Shown here: one piece after another, positions 49,344-57,831 of the stretch | How positions within the stretch are numbered: the first letter of the stretch is position 1 | Layout of the letters: each line of letters begins with the position of its first letter | Position numbers and translations under genes: made by a program | Notes under the pieces: model-generated | What the model was told of the DNA's origin: nothing | The model's database searches: none | Seen by the model: only the letters and a program-made list of their open reading frames with translations | Source: Rhabdaerophilum sp. SD176 | Lineage (GTDB): Bacteria; Pseudomonadota; Alphaproteobacteria; Rhizobiales; Beijerinckiaceae | NCBI RefSeq assembly: GCF_030143245.1 | Contig: NZ_JARJNS010000001.1 | Location: forward strand, 643,501 to 707,500 | DNA: 64,000 nt | Direction of reading: 5' to 3'

Positions 49344-49356
49344 GGCAATTATTGCC
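49344..49356. promoter_or_regulatory. Palindrome GGCAAT-T-ATTGCC upstream of flgB
   Basis: A perfect six-base inverted repeat around one T, 41 bases before the flgB ATG and 10 bases from the CtrA-like site. It could be an operator for a second flagellar regulator. Confidence 0.35.
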
Positions 49357-49366
49357 TGCGTCATGG

Positions 49367-49381
49367 TTAATTCGGAGTTAA
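49367..49381. promoter_or_regulatory. CtrA-type box TTAA-N7-TTAA
   Basis: TTAA-TTCGGAG-TTAA matches the full CtrA consensus exactly, and its left half is also within ATGGTTAA (reverse TTAACCAT). It lies 64 bases upstream of flgB. TTAA is rare in such GC-rich DNA, so a chance full match in this gap is unlikely. Confidence 0.7.
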
Positions 49382-49479
49382 TGCTAATATATATTTCGGC
49401 GGTCATTGTCCGATTTGGGGACAGATCGCCGCGCGCTGGCCCCGGAACGGGCTGTCAGGAGACCCACAGAGCCCGCATC

Positions 49480-49487
49480 ATGGTTAA
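49480..49487. promoter_or_regulatory. TTAACCAT octamer (CtrA-like half site)
   Basis: Reads ATGGTTAA on the given strand, about 187 bases before the fliO start. The octamer TTAACCAT is a known CtrA-associated motif in alphaproteobacteria. Confidence 0.4.
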
Positions 49488-49673
49488 TGGCGGCTCGACA
49501 CACCGCACGAAGATGCGGATAACCGTGGCACGGAGCTGCACGCGCATTCATTTGGGCGGGAAAACCCTCTATGAGAAGGACTTGGCAGGTTCGCGCTGCC
49601 CTCCATCGCATTGCGGCGTTTACTCGCGGGCAGGAGGGCGCTAAGGCCGGATCGACCAGTTGCGGGAGAAGGC

Positions 49674-50888
49674 ATGCAAAGCATCATTGACAAGCTCGGC
49701 CTCGGGGAGAGCACGGTCTCGCTGATCCTCTGGATCGGCCTTTCGCTCCTGCTGCTGATCGTGGTGGTGGCGCTCGCCGCCTGGCTCGTCCGCGTGCTGA
49801 GGCCGAGCCTCAACCTGGGCGGGAGCGGGCGCGGCGGCCGGCCCCAGCGCCTTGCCGTGACCGACGCCTTCAGCCTGGACAGGGACGGCCGCAAGCTCGT
49901 CATCGTCCGGCGCGACAATGTCGAACACCTGCTGCTGATCGGCGGCCCGAATGATGTCCTCGTCGAAGGCAATATCGTTCGGGGCGAGCGGGCAGGCCGC
50001 GCCCGGCCGGGTCCGGATGAGCTGGCCTCGATCGTCGAGGGCCTGTCGGCTCCCGAGGCGCCGGTGCGTCCGGAAATGCCGATGGCGCCGGCCAGCTTCC
50101 AGCCGCCGCCAGCCCCGGTGGCTCCGCCGCTGCCTGCCGCTCCGCCCCCGGTTTCGCCTCCTTTCGCTCCACCGCGCATGGCTCCGGCACCGATGGCCCC
50201 ACCGCCTTCGCGGCCAGCCATGACACCCGCGACCATGACACCCGCGGCCATGGCACCCGCGGCCAGTGCCGCGCAGATGGATGACGAGTTCGAGCGCACG
50301 CTCGTTTCGTCACCGCCGGCACGTCAAGCGGCCCCGCCGGCCCGTCCGGTGGCCCCGCCCCCGCCTCCTCCTCCGCCTCCGGCAGCGCCGGTGGCTCCGC
50401 CGCCGCCTGCCGCTCCGCCCGCTTCAGCAAGTCCGGCGCCTGCGCCGGCGCCGCAGCGCCCGGCCCGGCAGGAGCCAGTCAGCGAAATGGCGCGCCGCCT
50501 GAACGAAGTGCTTCAGAAGCCGCTGAGCGGCCAGCTGCGCCCGCCTTTCAACAAGCCGATCCCGCCGGTTCCGTCGACGCCATCCGTCATGCCGTCACCT
50601 CCGCCGCCGCCGCCGGCCGCCGCACCGGCACCGGCTGCCGTCGTTGCCAAACCGGCCACGGAGCCGCGCAAGGCCGCGCCGGTCAATTCGCTCGACGAAC
50701 TCGACCTTCTCGCCAGCATGATCGATCCGCCGAAGGCACCGCCTGCTGCGCCGAGCCAGCCGCCCGCCGCAGCCGCTCCGGTTGCAGCACCGCCGCCGGC
50801 AGCCAAACCGGTCGAATCCGACATGGACATGCTGGAAGAAGAAATGGCGCGGCTGCTGGGCCGGCCCAACCCGCCCAAGGCGCCATGA
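49674..50888 (+). CDS. fliO: FliO-like flagellar export assembly protein with a long Pro/Ala-rich tail
   Basis: 404 residues, against 100-150 for common FliO. One membrane segment lies at about 15-40, followed by the FliO cytoplasmic domain (RLAVTDAFSLDRDGRKLVIVRR, HLLLIGGPNDVLVE). From about residue 120 on there is a low-complexity Pro/Ala region, broken by three conserved-looking patches: VSEMARRLNEVLQKPL, NSLDELDLLASMIDPP and DMLEEEMARLLGRP. GAGAAGG lies three bases before the ATG. The ATG of fliP overlaps its stop. FliO helps assemble the FliP ring. Confidence 0.82.
   Translation: MQSIIDKLGLGESTVSLILWIGLSLLLLIVVVALAAWLVRVLRPSLNLGGSGRGGRPQRLAVTDAFSLDRDGRKLVIVRRDNVEHLLLIGGPNDVLVEGNIVRGERAGRARPGPDELASIVEGLSAPEAPVRPEMPMAPASFQPPPAPVAPPLPAAPPPVSPPFAPPRMAPAPMAPPPSRPAMTPATMTPAAMAPAASAAQMDDEFERTLVSSPPARQAAPPARPVAPPPPPPPPPAAPVAPPPPAAPPASASPAPAPAPQRPARQEPVSEMARRLNEVLQKPLSGQLRPPFNKPIPPVPSTPSVMPSPPPPPPAAAPAPAAVVAKPATEPRKAAPVNSLDELDLLASMIDPPKAPPAAPSQPPAAAAPVAAPPPAAKPVESDMDMLEEEMARLLGRPNPPKAP
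50220..50264 (+). repeat. Three tandem 15-base repeats inside fliO
   Basis: Three nearly identical 15-mers of the form ATGACACCCGCGGCC encode MTPAT-MTPAA-MAPAA. They lie in the Pro/Ala region and could change in number by slippage without frame loss. Confidence 0.75.
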
Positions 50889-51652
50889 CAGCCCGCCAGC
50901 CAGGCAACCCGTTCCGGCGCGCGCTCCGGTACGCGGCCATCCCGGCCGGCTTCTTTCTCGCGGCCTGCGGCATGGCCTATGCGCAGGATATCTCGATCAA
51001 TTTTGGTGGCACCGGCGTCAGCGAACGGGCGCTCCAGCTCGTCGCCCTGCTGACTGTCCTGTCGCTGGCGCCGTCGATCCTGATCATGGTCACATCCTTC
51101 GCCCGGATCGTGATCGTCCTGTCGCTGCTCCGCATGGCGATCGGCACCCAGTCCGCGCCGCCGAACACGGTGCTGACCGGGCTCGCCCTGTTTCTCACCG
51201 CCTTCATCATGGCGCCGACCTTCCAGGCCTCCTACGAGGCCGGCATCCAACCGCTGATTGCCGGGCAGATCCGCGAGGTGGAAGCCTTCGAGCGGGCATC
51301 CCAGCCCTTCAAGCAGTTCATGCTGAAGCATGTGCGCCCGACCGATCTTGAGCTTTTTCTCGATCTCTCGCGCCAGCCCCGGCCGACCACGCCCGATGCC
51401 ACGCCGCTCGGCAGCCTCGTGCCAGCCTTCATGATCTCGGAATTGCGGCGGGCCTTCGAGATCGGGTTCCTGCTCTTCCTGCCCTTCCTGATCATCGACC
51501 TTGTCGTATCGTCGATCCTGATTTCGATGGGCATGATGATGGTGCCACCGGCAATGGTCTCGCTGCCGTTCAAGCTGATCTTCTTCGTGCTTGTCGATGG
51601 CTGGCGGCTGGTCGCCGGCTCCCTCGTCCAGAGCTTCGGACAGATCGGATAG
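50885..51652 (+). CDS. fliP: Flagellar export gate protein FliP
   Basis: 255 residues with a signal peptide (cleavage near AYA-QD). SILIMVTSFARIVIVLSLLRMAIGTQ, FLTAFIMAP, PAFMISELRRAFEIGF and the C-terminal SILISMGMMMVPPAMVSLPFKL are FliP signatures read in parts. It forms the export pore with FliQ and FliR. ATGA overlap with fliO. Confidence 0.96.
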   Translation: MTARQPGNPFRRALRYAAIPAGFFLAACGMAYAQDISINFGGTGVSERALQLVALLTVLSLAPSILIMVTSFARIVIVLSLLRMAIGTQSAPPNTVLTGLALFLTAFIMAPTFQASYEAGIQPLIAGQIREVEAFERASQPFKQFMLKHVRPTDLELFLDLSRQPRPTTPDATPLGSLVPAFMISELRRAFEIGFLLFLPFLIIDLVVSSILISMGMMMVPPAMVSLPFKLIFFVLVDGWRLVAGSLVQSFGQIG

Positions 51653-51668
51653 CGCCCCTTCCGGGGCG
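51653..51668. terminator. Hairpin between convergent fliP and the TPR gene
   Basis: CGCCCC-TTCC-GGGGCG, a perfect six-base stem with a four-base loop, directly after the fliP stop. No T-run follows, so its strength as a terminator is uncertain. Confidence 0.4.
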
Positions 51669-51701
51669 GCATCGAGGTTGAAACGACTGCCGCCCTGCGG
51701 A

Positions 51702-54700
51702 TCAGCCGTTGCCCGGCGGCGGAAGCGGCTGCGCGGCCGGTTCGCGCCGGTCAAGAACCGACTGGCGGCCATCGCCCGCGCTGCGGACCGGTCGGGCGGA
51801 GCCGGCAGTTTCCGGATAGCGCTTCCGGTAGGAGGCCATGAACTCCACCATCGTATCAGCGCTGACCACCGCCCGCGCCACGTCGCGGAAGGCCTGCGGC
51901 CGCGTCAGGTTGTCGGTCGCGATCAGCCGGAACGCGCCGGCATCCTCGGTCTGGCTCATCTTCGCGAGGTATCGCCCGCGAAGCCGGTCAAGCGACAGCT
52001 TCTCGTCGCCCAGCACATAGGCCAGCCCGGCCCGCAAGGCATCAAGGCGCTGCCCTTCATTGAGCGGGTCGGCGCTCTGCCAGGATTCGCCCAGCACCCG
52101 CTCATAGGATTCGCCGGCCTCGCGCCAGCGCTTGCCCTTCCAGAAGATATCCGCGCGCAGGCGCTCGACATCCTCGCCGTGGTCATTGGCCAGCACCTCG
52201 ATCGCGAGATCGGTACGGAACAGGTCGCCCAGCGCGCGGGCTTCCAGCAGGGCCCTCGGCCGGCGCAGATCCTCCGGCAGCGAGGCCAGCCGGGTACCAC
52301 GGAGCACCGTGAGCGCCTTGGCCGGCTGGCGGTTCTGCAGATGCATCACGGCAAGCCGCGCCGCAACGGAAGCGCGGGCCACACCCTCAAGCCGATTCTT
52401 GACCTGATGCTCGAGGATTTCGGCCGCCTCGTTGACGAGGTCAAGCTCGTGCAGCCGGTCTGCCAGCCGTCGGGCAATCTCGTCGCCGCGGCGGCCCACC
52501 GGCATCAGCGAGCGGAATTCCTGATAGAGCGCCAGCGCCTCGACCTTAGGCAGCTTGTCCGCCTCGTTGTCGAGGAACAGGTTCTCGAACCGCCGGCCCA
52601 TCGCATCCTCGAGGCGGCGCGTGGCCGGATGCTCGGGCATGATCTGGCTGGCACGCTGCGCCATCAGGAAGGCCTCGCGCCAGCGCCCGTCCTTGGCATA
52701 CATCTCGCCGAGAAGTTCCAGCGACTTCACTTCCACTTCCGTCCGGCGCCAGATCGTGCTCAGCGTCTCGAATTCGGAACGGGCATCCTCCGGTTGCAAT
52801 TTGCCCTCGGCCAGGCCCGAAACCGCGCGGCCAAACCGCGCCTCGGCCTCGATCGCCCGGTCGCGCGAGGTCATCGCCACCGAATAGGCGTGATAGGCCT
52901 CGCCATGGCGGCCCTGCATCTCGGCGAGGCGGCCGGCGAGCAATTGCTGGAGATTGGGGTCGCGATAGCGCGTATCGACCTTGTCAAAGCCCTGCAGCAT
53001 CTCCCGCGCGAAGGAGACATCCTTCGCCTCGATGGCAGCGGTGACCGCAATCGGGCGGAACAGGGCCTGCAGGGGCTCGGGATAGCGGTCCATTTCCTGC
53101 GTGGCCTGGCGGAAATGCGCATTGGCCTGCGGGTAGCGCATGGCCTTGGCATCGACGATGGCTTGCAGCAGCTTCTGCTCGCCCTCCATGGCAATGGCGG
53201 GGTCGTTCAGCAGGCGTCCGGCCTCGACAAGGCGGTTCATCATCGTCGCGGCGAAGGCGCGGAGGAACACGATCTGCTTGGTCGCGGCCGCAGATTTGTC
53301 ATCGGCAGCCAGCACGTCGAGTACGGCCTGCGCTTCCGGATAGAGCGCGTTGGACAGGTAGAACCGTGCCAGTTTGGCCCGGGCCTCGCTGCGCGTGACG
53401 CGCGGCGATTCCGCCGCCGCGCGGATGAGTTCGCGTTCGATCTTGCGGATCGAGCCACGCGAATCCTCGGTCCAGCCATCGATGTCGAGCATCAGCGGCC
53501 GGACGGCGCGCGGTCCTTCCGCCGCTTCCTGCGGCAGGGCGGAGAGGTTGAGCCGGATCTCGTGCCCGATCAGCACGGTCTCGGGCTGCCGGCGCAGGAC
53601 GACCGATTCATCCTTCGGCAGCAGGGCAAAGCCGGAAAGGGTCGGTTCGATCTCGAATTCGGCGAATTGCATGCCCCGCAGCGAAGCAAGGGCGGCATGC
53701 GGCACCGGCACCATGGCCAGCCTTTGGCCCGTGGCCGGATCATCGATCATGTAAAGCGCGCCGACCGGACCGACCGGCGCCTCGAGCGATTCCCGGCCGT
53801 TACTGTCAAAGGCGCGGCGCAGGGCGATCGGCTGCGGTGAATGCACCTCGCCCGGGCCGGTTGTCACCCCGCGATGGATCACCAGATCCTCACCCTCGCG
53901 CGTCAGCCAGAAGCGCCCGTCACGCGCCGGCTGCAGGCGCAGGAGCGTCGCACCCTGCATCCGGCTGAGCGCGACAGATTCCACCGCACCGGCCTGGGGA
54001 GCCGGCACGACAGGGTTGTTGAGCGATTCGGCCGTCTCGATCAGCACGAACAATGTCTTGCCGCGCTGGACGATCGCGACCGGCGCATCACGCAGGTCGG
54101 CAAGGCGGAGGGCAAAGCCCTCGCTGCCCTCGCCGGCCTCGATCCGGGCCTCGATCGGGCGCTGGGCAGCAAGTTCGGTGGTCGTCACCTGACGGGGCGG
54201 CTCGGCGCGGGCGGCCATCTGCCGCTGGGCATCGGTCTCGCCGGCGGGCAAGGCAGCGGGCGCGGTGCCCGGCATAACGGCGGTGCGGGCCGGCGGTGTG
54301 GCCGGCGCAGCAGGAGCGGCCGCAGCCGGCGTTGCAGGTGCAGCCGGGCCGGCCGGAGCCTCGGCGCGGGGCGAATCGGCATCCATCGGCTGGCCGTCCG
54401 CACGCGAGAAATCGAGCGTCAGCGAATCATCCTCGCGGAAGGCCCGGAGCTTCAGCCCGTCCGCGGGCTGGAGGATCACCCGGAGGGTATCCTCGCCGGC
54501 CTCGACCTCGACATTCTGGATCAGCCCGGCCATCCGGGCCCGCACAACCTCGCGCGACAGCTGGAAATTGCCATCGAACACGATGGTCATCTTCCCGTCC
54601 TTTGTCGTGTGGTCGACAGGGGCCGTCCAGGGCATCTGGAAGATCGCGCGCCGGAATTGCGGCGTGGAGCCGACCTTGATCTCGATATCGCGGTTGAGCT

Positions 54701-55217
54701 TGCGCTCGGCCTCGCGCTGGATCTTGCGCAGCTGGTCCTCGGCCAGCCGCGCGCGGCGGACGAGATCCTGCACCACCTCGGCCGGCAGTGCCGGCGGCAG
54801 GCCCTGCCAGCGCGGCGGCAGCAGGTCGATATAGACGCGCTCGCCGGCCGGCTTCATATCGATCTTGTAGCGGTCATTCAGGCCGAAGCGAAGCGACTTG
54901 CCGTCCGGGTCAGCCCGCGCGATCGAGACATAATTGGGCAACTGGGTGTTGAGCTTGTCGAGATCGACCGTGACCGGCTCCTCGAACTCGACAATCAGGA
55001 CGGAGTTGACGATCCGGGCCCGGGCAGGGACTTCCTTGTCGAGCGAGAAGACAATGCGCCCGAAGCCCTGCATCTCGGAGCCGACAACAAGGCCGCGCGC
55101 AGCGAGCGCTGCGCTGACCCCGAGCCCGATGGCGAGGGCTGCCATGCCCACGCGGGCGGCCAGTGACCTGAGGAGAGAAGCGGCGGCAGAACGATTACGC
55201 AACACGGGACTGACCAC
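51702..55217 (-). CDS. Large exported AMIN-like/TPR protein of the flagellar locus
   Basis: 1171 residues. A signal peptide (SLAARVGMAALAIGLGVSAALA) is followed by two beta-rich AMIN-like segments at about 40-135 and 185-272 (FGRIVFSLDKEVP; KMTIVFDGNFQLSREVV), an Ala/Pro linker to about 330, a second beta-rich part to about 560 and then TPR-like helical hairpins (LARFYLSNALYPEAQAVLDVLAADD, EARFGRAVSGLAEGKL) to about 1110. The layout suggests a periplasmic scaffold that binds peptidoglycan or motor parts. It follows the MotE-like gene. Large TPR genes at this spot recur in rhizobial flagellar clusters, but no function is known to me. Confidence 0.75.
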   Translation of the reverse strand: MVSPVLRNRSAAASLLRSLAARVGMAALAIGLGVSAALAARGLVVGSEMQGFGRIVFSLDKEVPARARIVNSVLIVEFEEPVTVDLDKLNTQLPNYVSIARADPDGKSLRFGLNDRYKIDMKPAGERVYIDLLPPRWQGLPPALPAEVVQDLVRRARLAEDQLRKIQREAERKLNRDIEIKVGSTPQFRRAIFQMPWTAPVDHTTKDGKMTIVFDGNFQLSREVVRARMAGLIQNVEVEAGEDTLRVILQPADGLKLRAFREDDSLTLDFSRADGQPMDADSPRAEAPAGPAAPATPAAAAPAAPATPPARTAVMPGTAPAALPAGETDAQRQMAARAEPPRQVTTTELAAQRPIEARIEAGEGSEGFALRLADLRDAPVAIVQRGKTLFVLIETAESLNNPVVPAPQAGAVESVALSRMQGATLLRLQPARDGRFWLTREGEDLVIHRGVTTGPGEVHSPQPIALRRAFDSNGRESLEAPVGPVGALYMIDDPATGQRLAMVPVPHAALASLRGMQFAEFEIEPTLSGFALLPKDESVVLRRQPETVLIGHEIRLNLSALPQEAAEGPRAVRPLMLDIDGWTEDSRGSIRKIERELIRAAAESPRVTRSEARAKLARFYLSNALYPEAQAVLDVLAADDKSAAATKQIVFLRAFAATMMNRLVEAGRLLNDPAIAMEGEQKLLQAIVDAKAMRYPQANAHFRQATQEMDRYPEPLQALFRPIAVTAAIEAKDVSFAREMLQGFDKVDTRYRDPNLQQLLAGRLAEMQGRHGEAYHAYSVAMTSRDRAIEAEARFGRAVSGLAEGKLQPEDARSEFETLSTIWRRTEVEVKSLELLGEMYAKDGRWREAFLMAQRASQIMPEHPATRRLEDAMGRRFENLFLDNEADKLPKVEALALYQEFRSLMPVGRRGDEIARRLADRLHELDLVNEAAEILEHQVKNRLEGVARASVAARLAVMHLQNRQPAKALTVLRGTRLASLPEDLRRPRALLEARALGDLFRTDLAIEVLANDHGEDVERLRADIFWKGKRWREAGESYERVLGESWQSADPLNEGQRLDALRAGLAYVLGDEKLSLDRLRGRYLAKMSQTEDAGAFRLIATDNLTRPQAFRDVARAVVSADTMVEFMASYRKRYPETAGSARPVRSAGDGRQSVLDRREPAAQPLPPPGNG

Positions 55218-55258
55218 ACTCGAAAGGAAACGCGTGGTTACATCCTAGGCGTTCATGC

Positions 55259-55273
55259 CTAACGGCAGATTAA
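55259..55273. promoter_or_regulatory. CtrA-like site CTAA-N7-TTAA before the TPR gene
   Basis: One mismatch from TTAA-N7-TTAA, 42 bases upstream of the GTG of the TPR gene and within its 105-base gap to the MotE-like gene. It may start a separate transcript for the TPR protein. Confidence 0.35.
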
Positions 55274-55322
55274 CCCTGCCTGCCGTTGTTGATCGAAGCG
55301 TCGATTATTCCGGCGCTTGCCT

Positions 55323-56180
55323 TCAGCGGCGCGGCGCGTTCGGCGCGGGCAGCCTTTCCAGTTCCGTGCTGGCGGGTTGCGCGGCCGTCTCGGCGAGTTG
55401 GGCATCGCCCTGTGCCGCCTGGCGGGCCAGCGCGATTGTCAGCTTCTCGGCCGCGGCAGCATCCATCACTGCCATGATTTCCGAGACCTTGCGCGGGTTC
55501 ATATGGCCGACAAGATCCATGAGGATGCGGGTATCGAGCCGGTCGAACACGCGGGCCGCCTCTTTCGGCTTCATGCTCTCGTACATGACGACAAGCGGCT
55601 TGTAGCGGGTTTTGACGTCGTTCTTGTTGCCGCCCTGGCCAAGCTGGGTTTCAAGCGTCCGAAGCTCGCCGATCCGCTCGTCAAGCTTGCGCTCGCTCAT
55701 GCGGAGCAGGTTGTCACGCAATTCGAGATCGCGGTCCTTCGATTCAATCTCGTTGCGGCGGTTGCGCAGGCGCTCCAGCAGCGCGCGTTCCTCCGCACTG
55801 CCGCCGGCCTGGGCGACCGCGCCGGGATTCTGCGGCACAACGATGCGGGTGCCTTCCGGTTCGGCCTTGGCCTTCAGGTCGGCCCGTGCCTTGTCAATCC
55901 GTGCCTGCTCTTCCGGCGTGACATTGGCGCCCGGGGCGGGGATGTCCTCGTCCTTCTTCGCCGGCTCGTCCTTCTTCTTGGTGATGGCGCCGGTGATGAT
56001 CTGTTCGTCCGGGTTGCCCTCACGCGCCGCCGTGATGACGCGGGAGAAGGACGCACCGTTGGCTTCCCTCGACTGGAAGGAGCTTTGCGGCGGGGCATCG
56101 AGCGCCAGCTGCAGCAGCTTCAGCGACAGCAGCGAGACCATGCCGAAAACAAGGACAGGAAGCAGGCGGAGCCGTGTCAT
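55323..56180 (-). CDS. MotE-like flagellar protein (MgtE N-domain type)
   Basis: 285 residues. One membrane segment near residues 5-27, a charged linker, a coiled coil at about 130-185 (RLRNRRNEIESKDRDLELRD) and an MgtE_N-like domain (YESMKPKEAARVFDRLD, LVGHMNPRKVSEIM). In Sinorhizobium MotE is a periplasmic chaperone of the motility protein MotC. The ATG overlaps the stop of the DUF6468 gene by four bases. Confidence 0.82.
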   Translation of the reverse strand: MTRLRLLPVLVFGMVSLLSLKLLQLALDAPPQSSFQSREANGASFSRVITAAREGNPDEQIITGAITKKKDEPAKKDEDIPAPGANVTPEEQARIDKARADLKAKAEPEGTRIVVPQNPGAVAQAGGSAEERALLERLRNRRNEIESKDRDLELRDNLLRMSERKLDERIGELRTLETQLGQGGNKNDVKTRYKPLVVMYESMKPKEAARVFDRLDTRILMDLVGHMNPRKVSEIMAVMDAAAAEKLTIALARQAAQGDAQLAETAAQPASTELERLPAPNAPRR

Positions 56181-56638
56181 GCCACGTTATCCCGTTGGGT
56201 CGGATCAGCCACGCGCGACTGGGCCTGGGTGGCAAGCGCCTGCGCGGTGGCAAGGGTCTGGTTGATGCGGGACAGGCCACGCTGGCCGGCGGCCGCGTCG
56301 GCGGCCGGCACACCGGTCGTGGAGACGATCCGGCTGATCCGGTTGAGGATGTCATCGCCCGAGCGGATCTGGTCCTCGAGATCGGCGGTGTAGCGCTCGG
56401 CCACGCGCAGCCGCTCGGCCAGGGTGCGGTCGCAATCGCCCAGCGTGGCGCGCAGCGCGTCGATGGCCCGCTCGGCGCGCTCGGTGGCCGCGCCGAGTTC
56501 CACTACCGTCTTGCGCATGACGGCCTCGTCCTGCCGGACCTGCCGCAGCCGCCGGTCGAGCATGATGCAATAGCCGATGGTGACGACCAGCAGGCCGACA
56601 ACCATCAATTCAATGACCAACCCGAGATTGCCTGCCAT
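56177..56638 (-). CDS. DUF6468 flagellar-locus protein
   Basis: 153 residues. An N-terminal membrane anchor at about 6-26 (VIELMVVGLLVVTIGYCIML) followed by a coiled-coil helix with many Arg and Glu. Small proteins of this plan lie next to fliM in many alphaproteobacterial flagellar clusters; I recall them as DUF6468. It lies three bases after fliM. The function is unknown; an inner-membrane scaffold near the motor is a guess. Confidence 0.7.
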   Translation of the reverse strand: MAGNLGLVIELMVVGLLVVTIGYCIMLDRRLRQVRQDEAVMRKTVVELGAATERAERAIDALRATLGDCDRTLAERLRVAERYTADLEDQIRSGDDILNRISRIVSTTGVPAADAAAGQRGLSRINQTLATAQALATQAQSRVADPTQRDNVA

Positions 56639-56641
56639 ATG

Positions 56642-57784
56642 TCACCTGTCGCGCCGCACGGAAGCGCCCTGTTCGAAAGCTGCGAAGGTCGTCTTCGACC
56701 GTTTGAGAGGCTTGGCGATTTCGATCGCCATATTGTCACCCATTCTCCCGATTCGCCCCTGCGTGACCAGCATGTCACCGCAACGGAGCGTCACAAGGGG
56801 GTCACCGCGGACATCGAAGACGAGCGTATCGCCGACCTTGAGGTCGAGCACCTTCTTCACCGGCATCTGGGTTTCATGGAGAACGGCATCGATATCGAGC
56901 TTGGCCTGCCAGATCTCGCTGGCGAGATGCCCTTCCCAGATATGGTCGCGGCCGAGCTTTTCCCCCATATAGCTCTGGAGGAGCAATTCGCGGATCGGCT
57001 CGATCGTGGCATAGGGGAGCAGCAGCTCCACACGCCCGCCGCGGCCTTCGAGGTCGATGGCCAGTGCGATCAGGATGGCGGCATTGGCCGGCCGGGTGAT
57101 CGAGGCGAAGCGCGGGTTGGTCTCGATGCGCTCGGCAAGGAACTTCACCGGCGAGAGCGGCTGGAAAGCCTGCTCGGCCTCTCCGAGGACCAGGTCGAGC
57201 AGCCTTTTGACGAGGCTGACCTCAACCGTGGTGTAGGGCCGGCCCTCGATGCGGAAATTCGACAGGCCTCGACGCCCGCCCAGCAGCACGTCCATGACGA
57301 GATAGATCAGATCGGAATCGATCGTCACCAGCCCGTAGTTTTCCCAGGGCTCGGCCTTGAACACCGAGAGGATGGTCGGCAGCGGCAGCGACGAGACATA
57401 GTCGCCGAAGCGGACAGAGGTCACGTCGTCGAGGCTGACTTCGACATTGTCCGAGAAGAAGGAGCGCAGGCTGGTCGTCAGCGTCCGCACGAGGCGGTCG
57501 AAGACGATTTCGAGCATCGGCAGGCGCTCGTAGGACACCACCGTCGAATCGACGATGGCGCGCACGCCGTTCTGCTTCGACTGGTCGGCATCTTCCGGGT
57601 CGAACCCGAAGATCGTGTCCACTTCTTCCTGGTCGAGGAAGAGCCCGGTACCGAGATCGAGGTCCAGGCCCGCATCCGCCGGACGGGTATCAAGGCCGGT
57701 TTCCTGGCCATCGCCGGATTCACCGAGTGCCTTGGCCCATTCGTCGGCAAGATCGTCCTGGGTCTGATCGGGAGTGTCTGCCAC
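56642..57784 (-). CDS. fliM: Flagellar motor switch protein FliM
   Basis: 380 residues. FERLVRTLTTSLRSFFS-like VFDRLVRTLTTSLRSFF, DVLLGGRRG, LLPYATIEPIRELL and the C-terminal SpoA domain (LDLKVGDTLVFDV) are present. FliM binds phospho-CheY and sets rotation. An acidic head with repeated Asp (residues 1-50) is longer than the common CheY-binding peptide. Confidence 0.95.
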   Translation of the reverse strand: MADTPDQTQDDLADEWAKALGESGDGQETGLDTRPADAGLDLDLGTGLFLDQEEVDTIFGFDPEDADQSKQNGVRAIVDSTVVSYERLPMLEIVFDRLVRTLTTSLRSFFSDNVEVSLDDVTSVRFGDYVSSLPLPTILSVFKAEPWENYGLVTIDSDLIYLVMDVLLGGRRGLSNFRIEGRPYTTVEVSLVKRLLDLVLGEAEQAFQPLSPVKFLAERIETNPRFASITRPANAAILIALAIDLEGRGGRVELLLPYATIEPIRELLLQSYMGEKLGRDHIWEGHLASEIWQAKLDIDAVLHETQMPVKKVLDLKVGDTLVFDVRGDPLVTLRCGDMLVTQGRIGRMGDNMAIEIAKPLKRSKTTFAAFEQGASVRRDR

Positions 57785-57831
57785 GTGTCTTTCTCCGCTA
57801 TGCTCGTCGAGGCCGCGATAACCGCGTCAGC

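Larger units (their letters stand above)
49304..49673. other. Divergent regulatory gap flgB / fliO
   Basis: 370 bases with no gene. The flgB-proximal part is AT-rich (around 49360-49410) and holds a 13-base palindrome, a TTAA-N7-TTAA site and, further right, a TTAACCAT octamer. Two leftward/rightward promoters must lie here but no clear -35/-10 pair stands out. Confidence 0.6.

Noticed and set aside
49526..49540. TGGCACG...TGCA before fliO as a sigma-54 promoter
   Set aside because: Only nine bases separate GG and GC; sigma-54 promoters need ten.
51591..53840. 749-codon rightward open frame opposite the TPR gene
   Set aside because: Antisense shadow; composition is Arg/His-rich and there is no ribosome binding site or family signature.
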